From: SURF-25 sp040754255
GTDB lineage: Bacteria > Omnitrophota > Gorgyraeia > Gygaellales > Profunditerraquicolaceae
Direction: 5' to 3'
NCBI GenBank assembly: GCA_040754255.1
Contig: JBFMDA010000058.1
Coordinates: 1 to 6,409 of the forward strand
DNA length: 6,409 nt
In this document: positions 1-5,875 of the stretch, piece by piece
Layout of the letters: every line of letters starts with the position of its first letter
Numbering within the stretch: position 1 is the first letter of the stretch
Notes under the pieces: model-generated
Seen by the model: the letters and a program-made list of their open reading frames with translations, nothing else
Database searches by the model: none
What the model was told of the DNA's origin: nothing
Position numbers and translations under genes: made by a program

Positions 1-246
1 CGCAAACATGGCAAAAGACGAAACAAACACAATCTTGCCGCAACTGGCAAGGCCGGCAGAGGTAGCCATCATGTTTTGCTCCGCTACGCCAAAGTTAAAG
101 AACCTTTCGGGGAATTCCCGCGCGAATAATGCGGTACGCGTAGAGCTGGATAAGTCCGCATCCAGCACCACTATGCGCGGATCCGCCTTTCCGAGTTCCA
201 CCAAGGTCTTGCCGTAAATGTCGCGCTGATACAATAATTCAGCCAT
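1..246 (-). CDS. Transketolase, C-terminal subunit (partial, 3' end outside window)
   Basis: This is the first 82 codons of the second half of a split transketolase, which moves two-carbon units between sugar phosphates in the non-oxidative pentose phosphate pathway. The visible protein starts MAELLYQRDIYGKTLVELGK, continues with a V-L-D-A-D-L segment near residue 30, and carries the FGVAEQNM motif at about 52-59. E56 there is the conserved glutamate that activates the thiamine diphosphate aminopyrimidine ring. This matches the pyrimidine-binding domain of the transketolase/DXS superfamily. The ATG shares its A with the TAA of the upstream N-terminal subunit gene (TAATG), so translation is probably coupled and the two chains made in equal amounts. 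The gene runs off the left edge, so the C-terminal domain is not seen. DXS is unlikely because the partner gene is a transketolase N-terminal half. Confidence 0.93.
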   Translation of the reverse strand, partial: MAELLYQRDIYGKTLVELGKADPRIVVLDADLSSSTRTALFAREFPERFFNFGVAEQNMMATSAGLASCGKIVFVSSFAMFA

Positions 247-1070
247 TATCCCAGTTCCTCGATCGCCTTTTTGGTTTCTTCTGTACTCGGCGCACGCCCG
301 TGGAAATCTACCACGTTCTCCATAAAAGATACGCCTTTGCCTTTTACAGTATGGGCAATAATGATGCTGGGCTTACCCTTTTGGTCCTTTGCCTGCTGGT
401 ATGCATTGAGGATTTGTTTCATGTCGTGGCCGTCGATTTCAATAGCATGCCAGCCGAATGCCTGCCATTTTGCTACCAATGGCTCAAGGCCCATAACCTC
501 TTCGATCTTTCCGTCTATCTGAAAACCGTTGTAATCCAGTATGGCGCAAAGATTGTCGCGCTTATAATGGCTGGCAGCCATTGCTGCTTCCCAGATATTG
601 CCCTCTTGGATTTCTCCGTCTCCCAGGAGGCAATACACGCGATACTGCCTATTGTCAAGCTTGGCCGCAAGGCTCATCCCTAAAGCCACAGACAAACCCT
701 GCCCCAAAGAACCCGAGGCGACTTCAACACCGGGAGTGCGCCTGTCAGGGTGGCCCTGCAGCATAGACCCCAGCTGGCGCAAGGTCAAAAGTTTTTCTTT
801 GGGAAAGTACCCGCTCTCTGCCAGGACGGCGTACCAGAGAGGGCAGCAATGGCCTTTGGACATATGGAACCTGTCGCGGTCAGGCCAGCGGGGATTTTTA
901 GGGTCATGGCGCAATACCGCAAAAAAGAGAGCAGTAACCAGGTCTGCCGAAGAAAGGCTGCCGCCCGGGTGGCCTGAACCCGCCTTTGCCAGCATCTCAA
1001 CGATCAGGCGGCGTATCTGTCTGGCTTTCTCCTGTAATTCCTGTATTTTTTTGTCGTCGCTACTGGCCAT
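246..1070 (-). CDS. Transketolase, N-terminal (thiamine diphosphate-binding) subunit
   Basis: This 274-residue chain is the diphosphate-binding half of a two-gene transketolase of the kind common in archaea and many anaerobic bacteria. Visible motifs are GSGHPGGSLS at 31-40, SKGH at 71-74, QGHPD at 105-109, SLGQGLS at 121-127, and the thiamine diphosphate/Mg signature starting at GDG 150-152 and ending near the DYNGFQ stretch at 179-184. HTVKGKG at 240-246 is also typical. D151 and N181 should hold the metal, and H34, H74 and H107 belong to the active-site histidine set of the family. Length is normal for this subunit. The start overlaps the end of the upstream TPR gene by 11 bases, and no Shine-Dalgarno sequence is visible before the ATG, so initiation probably depends on ribosomes finishing the TPR gene. 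The stop overlaps the start of the C-terminal subunit gene. Confidence 0.96.
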   Translation of the reverse strand: MASSDDKKIQELQEKARQIRRLIVEMLAKAGSGHPGGSLSSADLVTALFFAVLRHDPKNPRWPDRDRFHMSKGHCCPLWYAVLAESGYFPKEKLLTLRQLGSMLQGHPDRRTPGVEVASGSLGQGLSVALGMSLAAKLDNRQYRVYCLLGDGEIQEGNIWEAAMAASHYKRDNLCAILDYNGFQIDGKIEEVMGLEPLVAKWQAFGWHAIEIDGHDMKQILNAYQQAKDQKGKPSIIIAHTVKGKGVSFMENVVDFHGRAPSTEETKKAIEELG

Positions 1071-2040
1071 CGCGCGGTATTTGCTTTAACTTCTCTTCTA
1101 CGGTTTTCTGACGGGGATCCAACTTCAAGGATTCCTGCCAGCTGGTTTTTGCGTTTGTAACATCATTGAGTTTGAAATACACGTCCCCCAAATGGTCGTA
1201 TATGACCGGGTCGCTTAATAAATCCTTGGCACGTTCGAGTTCCTTAAGGGCATCTTTTACCCTGCCCTTTTTAAAATACAACCAGCCCAGGCTATCAATG
1301 TAAGCGCCGTTATCCGGCGCAAGCTCAACGGCTTTTTTAATAAGCCTTTCTGCCTCCTGGAGGTTTGTGCCCTGCTCCACATACAAATAACCTAAGTAAT
1401 TGAGCGCCTCATGGTAATCGGCTTTAAGCGTAAGCGCCTGTTTTAACTCTTCTATCGCGCCTGCGTTGTTGCCTAATTCGTTATATACGGACCCCAGGTA
1501 AAAATGTGCTTCATTATCGTCAGGCGCTAATGCAATAATCGACTTGTACGTACGTTCTGCCTCCTTGAACCTCTTCTGTTGCAGGTATATCATGCCTAAC
1601 GTTTTATAAATGGAAACATTTTTAGGCTCGCGCGCCGAGGCACGCTCGAGGGCGATTTCCAGCTCGCGGTTGGCGTCTGCAACCTTATTATCAGAATAAT
1701 AAATCGCAGAGAGAAGCGCATGCGGCTCAACTGCCTCGGGATCAAGCTGGGCAGTCACGTTAAATTCTTTCATCGCGCCGGGAATATCATTTTTTTTAAG
1801 GTAATTCATACCCAGATTGAAATGGAAGGAAGGATTATTTCTATCGATGCGTATCGCCTTTTTATACTCTTTGGTGGCAAGCTCAAGATCCCCCTCGTTC
1901 TCATAGACCCCCGCCATGATGTAATGGCTTAAGGCCTGGGAGAATTTTTTGTCAAAGGCGAAACATTCGCAACGTAAGAGGAAAAAAACGCACAACGCAA
2001 CTATCAGAAGGATCCCGGTCTTGTTATTCCTGGAATGCAT
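1060..2040 (-). CDS. Exported tetratricopeptide repeat protein
   Basis: This 326-residue protein is built almost wholly of tetratricopeptide repeats. The N-terminus has a short basic segment (to K7), a hydrophobic stretch at about 9-22, and a plausible signal peptidase I site after C26-F27-A28, so it is probably exported to the periplasm or outer envelope. C24 and C26 do not sit in a good lipobox, so a lipoprotein is less likely. About eight TPR units follow from residue 36 to 311, with typical spacing and W/LG/Y/A/P positions, for example NLGMNYLKKNDIPGAMKEF near 75-93 and DSLGWLYFKKGRVKDALKEL near 249-268. TPR arrays bind proteins; no catalytic domain is present and the partner cannot be read from the sequence. 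The gene overlaps the transketolase gene by 11 bases, an unusual pairing of an envelope protein with a cytosolic enzyme. The ATG has only a weak upstream AGG (CAGGTTAG). Confidence 0.9.
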   Translation of the reverse strand: MHSRNNKTGILLIVALCVFFLLRCECFAFDKKFSQALSHYIMAGVYENEGDLELATKEYKKAIRIDRNNPSFHFNLGMNYLKKNDIPGAMKEFNVTAQLDPEAVEPHALLSAIYYSDNKVADANRELEIALERASAREPKNVSIYKTLGMIYLQQKRFKEAERTYKSIIALAPDDNEAHFYLGSVYNELGNNAGAIEELKQALTLKADYHEALNYLGYLYVEQGTNLQEAERLIKKAVELAPDNGAYIDSLGWLYFKKGRVKDALKELERAKDLLSDPVIYDHLGDVYFKLNDVTNAKTSWQESLKLDPRQKTVEEKLKQIPRDGQ

Positions 2041-2185
2041 TATGCTAACCTGATTGTGTGTGCTGGCGAGCTGCTTTCGATTCTACCCCATTCATTCGGA
2101 AGGACGAAAGAAACAAACACCCCTTTACCTAAACCCAATGGGTTGTATGCCTGCGTACGCCATAGAGACTAAATCCGCTTACCTA
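2041..2185 (-). other. Non-coding gap with inverted repeats, possible leader RNA
   Basis: This 145-base gap separates the small basic protein gene from the TPR gene, in a stretch where all other same-strand spacings are short or overlapping. I find no convincing gene in it. Three inverted repeats lie in or across it: AGAGACT/AGTCTCT (2164-2170 with 2194-2200, reaching into the end of the upstream gene), AACCC/GGGTT (2132-2144, three-base loop) and CTTTCG/CGAAAG (2074-2079 with 2105-2110). None is followed by a T-run in the direction of transcription, so none is a standard intrinsic terminator. A TAGAAT at 2085-2080 resembles a -10 box but has no good -35. A 5' leader, a processing region or a weak internal promoter are all possible. 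Confidence 0.4.
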
Positions 2186-2200
2186 TTAACCCCAGTCTCT
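2164..2200 (-). repeat. Perfect 7-bp inverted repeat across the end of the small basic protein gene
   Basis: AGAGACT is followed 23 bases later by AGTCTCT. In RNA the stem can add three G-U pairs on its inner side. The left arm covers the codons for K29-R30-D31-W32 of the small protein and the stop codon lies in the loop. A stem here could protect the upstream message from exonucleases or limit read-through. There is no T-run, so a standard Rho-independent terminator is not supported. Confidence 0.45.
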
Positions 2201-2287
2201 TTTCTTCAGATGGCGGAGTCGACGACGCATCTTCTTGCGTTTGTGGGTCTTGATTTTCTTCAGTTTTCTTTTTCTTCCGCAAGGCAT
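2186..2287 (-). CDS. 33-residue basic protein of the AURKAIP1/COX24 (mS38/bS22-like) family, probable small ribosomal subunit protein
   Basis: This tiny gene encodes MPCGRKRKLKKIKTHKRKKM followed by RRRLRHLKKRDWG. More than half of the residues are Lys or Arg. The pattern MPxGRKRK, then THKRKK, then RH-KK matches, from memory, the short bacterial proteins annotated as AURKAIP1/COX24 domain proteins. These are related to mitochondrial ribosomal protein mS38, and the mycobacterial 33-residue bS22 belongs to the same group. Those proteins bind 16S rRNA in the small subunit, so the likely role is structural, in the ribosome. Support for a real gene is strong: a consensus AGGAGG at 2301-2296 sits 8 bases before the ATG, and the gene begins 32 bases after the hisG stop, so it is probably cotranscribed with hisG. 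Odd features are C3 and the acidic/aromatic DWG end. An unrelated nucleic-acid-binding basic peptide is the main alternative. Confidence 0.85.
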   Translation of the reverse strand: MPCGRKRKLKKIKTHKRKKMRRRLRHLKKRDWG

Positions 2288-2295
2288 TGCTTCTT

Positions 2296-2301
2296 CCTCC
2301 T
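2296..2301 (-). promoter_or_regulatory. Strong Shine-Dalgarno sequence of the small basic protein gene
   Basis: AGGAGG reads on the minus strand 8 bases before the ATG at 2287. It is one of the best ribosome binding sites in the window and is the main reason for accepting this 33-codon gene. It lies within the short gap after the hisG stop codon. Confidence 0.8.
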
Positions 2302-2319
2302 GGCGTTGCGATTACATCC

Positions 2320-3201
2320 CTAGAGAATCACTTTATTCAAAGGATACTCTACGATCCCGCCTGCCCCGGCCTTTTTTAATTTTGGGATCAATATCCGGAC
2401 TTCTTTCTCGTCTATCACCGTCTCCACTGCCACCCACTGAGGGTCCTGAAGGCTGGCAATGGTAGGTTTTTTAAGCGCAGGGAGGCACTCTAATACCTTT
2501 TTAAGGGACCGCCTGTGCGCGTTCATTTTCAAACCTACTTTTTCTTCCGCTGCAATTGCGCCCTTCAATAGCAGGGCAATCTGGTCGATCTTTTCCTTTT
2601 TCCATTTGTCCCTATAGCTTGCGGGATTGGCGATGAATTTAGTGGTAGATTCGCATACCGTTGCAACCTCCCTGAGGTTATTGGCCCTTAGGCTCCTGCC
2701 CGTTTCTGTGAGTTCAACGATTGCCTCAACCAGGCCCTGCGCCACCTTTACTTCGGTTGCGCCCCAGCTGAATTCGACAAAGGCGCTTACCTTGTTGCGT
2801 CTTAAAAATTTTTTTGTCACGTTCACCAATTCCGTTGCAATCTGTTTGCCTTTTAGGTCCTTTATTCTTCTTATCGACGAACGTTCCGGCACTGCGATCA
2901 CCCAGCGGACCGGCCTTAAAGACTGTTTCGCATAAATGAGCTCCTCTACCCGCACAACCTTAGAGCTGCTCTCCTGGATCCAATCTTCTCCGGTAATGCC
3001 GCAATCAAGGTCAGTTTCTACATACCGGGGCATTTCCTGCGCGCGCAATAAGATCGCCTCGATGTGCGCATCATCTATCGAAGGAAAATAAGACCTCTCC
3101 GAAGAAAGCGAGACATTAAACCCCGCCTTCCTGAACAGTTTAAACGTAGATTCCTGAAGGCTGCCCTTGGGGAGCCCGAGCGTTAATACCTTTTGTTTCA
3201 T
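2320..3201 (-). CDS. hisG: ATP phosphoribosyltransferase, long form
   Basis: HisG joins ATP and PRPP to make phosphoribosyl-ATP, the first and feedback-regulated step of histidine synthesis in the cytosol. From the ATG at 3201 the protein has 293 residues. The start LTLGLPKGSLQ (6-16) is typical; DLDCGITGEDW (64-74), the TELVNVT segment (123-129), and the PRPP-loop region near EVKVAQGLVEAIVELTETG (150-168) followed by LRANNL (171-176) follow in order. The C-terminal part, about 213-293 and ending in GAGGIVEYPLNKVI, is the ACT-like regulatory domain of the long form, so no HisZ partner should be needed and histidine inhibition is expected. A TTG at 3231 would add ten residues, but its AAGG is directly against the codon, whereas the ATG has AAAGGG about ten bases upstream and begins at the usual family start. 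No other his genes are near. Confidence 0.96.
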   Translation of the reverse strand: MKQKVLTLGLPKGSLQESTFKLFRKAGFNVSLSSERSYFPSIDDAHIEAILLRAQEMPRYVETDLDCGITGEDWIQESSSKVVRVEELIYAKQSLRPVRWVIAVPERSSIRRIKDLKGKQIATELVNVTKKFLRRNKVSAFVEFSWGATEVKVAQGLVEAIVELTETGRSLRANNLREVATVCESTTKFIANPASYRDKWKKEKIDQIALLLKGAIAAEEKVGLKMNAHRRSLKKVLECLPALKKPTIASLQDPQWVAVETVIDEKEVRILIPKLKKAGAGGIVEYPLNKVIL

Positions 3202-3252
3202 AGTGAGGATACCCTTTCTCTTCTCGCCCAACCTTATGTATTACAGGCGTTT

Positions 3253-3281
3253 ATTATACAAGGTTAGAAACGGTTTGTAAA
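3253..3281 (-). promoter_or_regulatory. Sigma70-type promoter for the hisG run
   Basis: On the minus strand TTTACA (3281-3276) and a perfect TATAAT (3258-3253) are separated by 17 bases. Transcription should start near 3246, giving a leader of about 45 bases before the hisG ATG at 3201. No attenuator hairpin or His-rich leader peptide is visible in that leader, so histidine control is more likely through enzyme feedback. Confidence 0.75.
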
Positions 3282-3288
3282 GAAAAAA

Positions 3289-3316
3289 TTGCAATATGGT
3301 GATTTTGGATTATAAT
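3289..3316 (+). promoter_or_regulatory. Sigma70-type promoter for the foldase gene
   Basis: TTGCAA (3289-3294) and a perfect TATAAT (3311-3316) are separated by 16 bases. The -35 matches consensus at four of six positions. A start near 3323 would leave a leader of roughly 25 bases carrying the Shine-Dalgarno sequence. It lies back to back with the hisG promoter, with 7 bases between the two -35 boxes. Confidence 0.65.
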
Positions 3317-3334
3317 ACGTCTTTGGGCTACTTA

Positions 3335-3340
3335 AGGAGG
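3335..3340 (+). promoter_or_regulatory. Shine-Dalgarno sequence fixing the GTG start of the foldase gene
   Basis: AGGAGG ends 8 bases before the GTG at 3349. No ATG in the same frame offers a comparable site, so it decides for the GTG start. Confidence 0.8.
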
Positions 3341-3348
3341 GAATCAGC

Positions 3349-4761
3349 GTGATTAAGAAAATATACCACAAAAAAACTCAGAAAATAATCTGGATAGTGC
3401 TTACCATCCTCATTCTGCCGGCATTCTTCATTTGGGGCTCAAGCAGCCTCCTGCGCAACAAGCCAAAGGCAAGCTATGTCGGGGTCATAGACGGCAAAAA
3501 GGTCACTGTTGCAGATTTTGAGGACGCTCTGCTGGCTACGCGGAATCTGGCAATTATGCAATTCGGCGAAAAGTTAGACGAACTCAAGGACTACCTTGAT
3601 TTCCCCCAGCAGGCATGGGAACGGCTGCTCTTGTTAAGAGAAGCGAAAAAAAGAAAAATCAACATAGCGGATAAAGAGGTTATTCAAGAAATTCAGGATT
3701 TCCCCTTTCTTCAGCGAAAAGGCTCATTTGACAACGTATTGTATAATCAAACCCTGGAATATAATTTCCGCACACCTGCGCGCGTCTTTGAAGAGCAGAT
3801 CCGCCAAAACCTCATTCTGGCTAAATTATATAAGCAGGTTATCGCTGCGGTAAAGACCAATGACGAAGAGCTCCTTAAGGAATATAAAAAAGAGAATGAA
3901 AAAATAAGTATTTATTATTTGGCGGGCCTCTATGCCGATTTCGCCAAAACCGTCAACCCGGCGCAGGAAGAGTTACAAGAGTATTACCGAAGCCATGCAA
4001 TAGAATTTAAACAACCTCCTTCGTACAATATTGAGTACGTCGCAGTTAAATCAGACGAGGAAGCAAAGAGCCTTTATGCGCTCTTTAAAAAAACGAAAAG
4101 CCTCAAAGCCGCCGGGAACGCCTTGCAACTTGATGTCAAGGAAAGCGGTTTTTTTGCGCAAGGAGAGCCCATCCCGGGATTCGGATGGTCTCCGGAAATA
4201 ACCGCTTTGATAGCAAAACTCAATACCGCAGAGATCGCTCCCGTTGTCCGCCTCGAATCAAACTATTTCCTTTTTGCGCTTAAAGAAAAAAGAGAGCCCT
4301 TTATCCCCGAATTGGATAAAATCCAGGACAAGGTAAAAGAGGCATTTACCCGCCAGGCATCGCAACACCTTGCAAAAGAGGCTCTTACAAAATGCCTGGC
4401 ACAATTACAAAAAGAGCCGAACGCAACAGTTAACCAGCAAGTCTTGGCAAGAGCCTCTGCGCGCTTTGGCCTTAAGGAAGGAACCACCCCGCTGTTTACA
4501 TTCGGAAGTTATATAGAAGGGGTCGGCGCTTCGGATGTATTCTTCAATGCAGCAAGAAACCTGAAGGCAAATGAGTGGAGTAATGTCATAGAGAATCCGG
4601 CAGGCTGTTTCCTGATCAGTGTAAAACGTTTTGAACCAATCGACTCCGCGCAATACCAGGCCCAGAAAGAAGCATTCGGCCGCAAGCTCCTGGCTTTTAA
4701 ACAACACGAATACTTTGCTAAATTTCTGGAAAGCCTTAAGAGTAAATCGTCGCTGTATTAA
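3349..4761 (+). CDS. Membrane-anchored PpiD/SurA-like periplasmic foldase with degenerate parvulin domain
   Basis: This 470-residue protein has a basic N-terminus (KKIYHKKTQK) and one membrane helix at about 12-31, placing the N-terminus in the cytosol and the rest outside the membrane. A SurA/PpiD-type chaperone region follows: VGVIDGKKVTVADFE at 44-58 is the usual first strand and helix, with paired helices to about residue 180. The segment at about 205-315 is positioned like a PPIC (parvulin) domain, with PGFGWSPEI at 276-284 and APVVRLESNYFLFALKEKRE near 297-316. The histidines usual in active parvulins are missing: Y227-Y230 replace the HI-V type start, and SNYFLFAL replaces GYHIIKV. It is therefore probably a holding chaperone for exported proteins rather than an isomerase. 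It is shorter than E. coli PpiD (623 residues), having a single parvulin-like region and a long C-terminal tail. It has its own promoter and converges on the ferredoxin gene, overlapping by 4 bases. Confidence 0.82.
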   Translation: MIKKIYHKKTQKIIWIVLTILILPAFFIWGSSSLLRNKPKASYVGVIDGKKVTVADFEDALLATRNLAIMQFGEKLDELKDYLDFPQQAWERLLLLREAKKRKINIADKEVIQEIQDFPFLQRKGSFDNVLYNQTLEYNFRTPARVFEEQIRQNLILAKLYKQVIAAVKTNDEELLKEYKKENEKISIYYLAGLYADFAKTVNPAQEELQEYYRSHAIEFKQPPSYNIEYVAVKSDEEAKSLYALFKKTKSLKAAGNALQLDVKESGFFAQGEPIPGFGWSPEITALIAKLNTAEIAPVVRLESNYFLFALKEKREPFIPELDKIQDKVKEAFTRQASQHLAKEALTKCLAQLQKEPNATVNQQVLARASARFGLKEGTTPLFTFGSYIEGVGASDVFFNAARNLKANEWSNVIENPAGCFLISVKRFEPIDSAQYQAQKEAFGRKLLAFKQHEYFAKFLESLKSKSSLY

Positions 4762-4943
4762 AGCTCTACCTTTATCGCGTTCACTGGGCACTGCTCGGCT
4801 ATTTCCTGTAGGTTGCATGACTTGCAGGTCTGGGCCTTGACATGAGCGATATTGTCATCTTTAATCTGAAACACGTCCGGGCAGGCCTGTTCGCATAAAC
4901 CGCACCCCACACAGGTAGAAGCATCTACTGTCACTTTTGCCAT
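4758..4943 (-). CDS. Ferredoxin with one [4Fe-4S] cluster
   Basis: This 61-residue ferredoxin carries electrons in the cytosol, most likely from the oxidoreductase encoded just upstream. Cysteines C11, C14 and C17 (CVGCGLC) plus the distant C52 before a proline form one [4Fe-4S] site. C21 precedes a proline as in the family but has no complete second motif to pair with. The layout resembles monocluster ferredoxins such as that of Thermotoga maritima, where the equivalents of C21 and C43 form a disulfide. An additional C40 makes a CKSC pair at 40-43, which is less usual. A strong AGGAGG at 4955-4950 lies 6 bases before the ATG. The gene starts 41 bases after the porB stop with no promoter visible, so it is likely the last gene of the por operon. 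Its TAA overlaps the stop of the convergent foldase gene. Confidence 0.93.
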   Translation of the reverse strand: MAKVTVDASTCVGCGLCEQACPDVFQIKDDNIAHVKAQTCKSCNLQEIAEQCPVNAIKVEL

Positions 4944-4949
4944 TGTATC

Positions 4950-4955
4950 CCTCCT
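4950..4955 (-). promoter_or_regulatory. Shine-Dalgarno sequence of the ferredoxin gene
   Basis: AGGAGG lies 6 bases before the ATG at 4943, in the 41-base gap after porB. No promoter-like hexamer pair is visible in the gap. A strong ribosome site without a new promoter would allow more ferredoxin than PorB to be made from one message. Confidence 0.7.
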
Positions 4956-4984
4956 GATTAATCCACTATGTTTACGTTATTGGC

Positions 4985-5875
4985 TTAAGGCTTATTTGTT
5001 GCGGCAAGCCCGTATTTGAGAATATTGTTATCTGCTATGGCCTGAATTATCTTAATTTCTTCGGGGCTCTTAAAAAGATGCTTAAATCTTCCTTGGGGCT
5101 TTAGGTAATCTTCCACCGGCCTAGGCGTAATCTTACGCACGCCGATGAGGGTTCCGTTTTCGTACTCTATAATAGGATAAAGGCCTGTTTCAACCGCTAC
5201 CTTTGCGATTTCTAATGTAAGCTCAGGGGCATGACGCCAACCTAACGGGCACGGCACGTGCACCTGTATATATTTCGGCCCTTTGATCGAGAGGGCCTTC
5301 TTCACTTTACGCTGGAGGTCCGGCACAAATGCTACTGTAGCGGTAGCCACATACGGGATCCCGTGAGCCAACGCTATCTCAGGCATTGGTTTTTTGGGAC
5401 GGATATTGCCGTATGAAGCGGTGCCGGCCGGGCTCGTTGAGGTATTAGAATGGAACGGTGTTAAACCGCTACGCTGTACGCCGGTATTCATATATGCTTC
5501 ATTGTCGTAACAGACGTATAAAATGTCCTGGCCGCGCTCAAACATCCCGGAAATCGCCTGGAGCCCTATATCGGCTGACCCCCCGTCTCCTCCTTGCGCG
5601 ATTACGTTAATTGCCTCTTTTTTACCAAGATAGCGCAAGGCGGCTTCTATGCCGGAGGCAACTGCTGCGGAATTTTCAAACAGCGAATGTATCCATGGTA
5701 TCTCCCAGGCTGATTCAGGATATTTCGTAGTAAAAACCTCAAGGCAACCGGTAGAGTTTGCGACAATGGTATTAGGGCCGGCCGCATCGATCACTAAGCG
5801 GGCTGCGATTGCCTGGCCGCAGCCGGCACATGCCGTGTGGCCCGGGGCAAGCAATGGTTTTTTTTCACTGTTCAT
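4985..5875 (-). CDS. porB: Pyruvate:ferredoxin oxidoreductase, beta subunit
   Basis: PorB carries the thiamine diphosphate and the proximal [4Fe-4S] cluster of the enzyme that converts pyruvate and CoA to acetyl-CoA and CO2 while reducing ferredoxin. The 296 residues include the four cluster cysteines C16, C19, C44 and C209 (CAGC, STGC, VPCP). The thiamine diphosphate/Mg motif starts at GGDGGSADIG (95-104) and continues to YDNEAYMNTG (123-132), followed by SGLTPFHSNTSTSPAG near 136-151. Length and motif order are normal for the stand-alone beta subunit. Pyruvate specificity rather than 2-oxoisovalerate or 2-oxoglutarate is inferred from resemblance to PorB. Its start overlaps the end of porA by 11 bases, with AAAGGA at a suitable distance inside porA, which supports coupled translation. 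The ferredoxin gene downstream is the likely electron acceptor. Confidence 0.94.
   Translation of the reverse strand: MNSEKKPLLAPGHTACAGCGQAIAARLVIDAAGPNTIVANSTGCLEVFTTKYPESAWEIPWIHSLFENSAAVASGIEAALRYLGKKEAINVIAQGGDGGSADIGLQAISGMFERGQDILYVCYDNEAYMNTGVQRSGLTPFHSNTSTSPAGTASYGNIRPKKPMPEIALAHGIPYVATATVAFVPDLQRKVKKALSIKGPKYIQVHVPCPLGWRHAPELTLEIAKVAVETGLYPIIEYENGTLIGVRKITPRPVEDYLKPQGRFKHLFKSPEEIKIIQAIADNNILKYGLAATNKP

Noticed and set aside
598..1089. 163-codon plus-strand reading frame, and other long plus-strand frames at 271-977
   Set aside because: They are opposite-strand shadows of the well-recognised transketolase N-terminal gene; their products are rich in Pro, Arg and Ser and resemble no known family.
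1960..2040. TPR protein as a lipoprotein because of C24 and C26
   Set aside because: The residues before each cysteine (LLR and RCE) break the lipobox rule; a signal peptidase I site after A28 fits better.
2080..2085. TAGAAT as the -10 box of a promoter for the TPR gene
   Set aside because: The hexamers 16 to 18 bases upstream do not resemble TTGACA, so I do not list it as a promoter; it is only mentioned in the gap entry.
2074..2110. CTTTCG/CGAAAG inverted repeat as a terminator
   Set aside because: The loop is 25 bases and no T-run follows, so it does not meet the form of an intrinsic terminator.
2125..2163. 12-residue frame MAYAGIQPIGFR on the minus strand in the gap before the TPR gene
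   Set aside because: No Shine-Dalgarno sequence precedes it, and it is too short to judge. It could be a leader peptide, but nothing supports that.
2041..2185. Possible tRNA, suggested by TTCGATTC on the plus strand
   Set aside because: The bases flanking the would-be T-loop do not form a five-pair stem, and no D-arm, anticodon arm or acceptor stem can be drawn.
2054..2323. 89-codon plus-strand reading frame
   Set aside because: It lies antisense to the small basic protein gene and the structured gap, its product is hydrophobic and low in complexity, and no good ribosome site precedes it.
4405..4818. 137-codon minus-strand reading frame
   Set aside because: It is antisense to the foldase gene and overlaps the clear ferredoxin gene; the product has no recognisable pattern.
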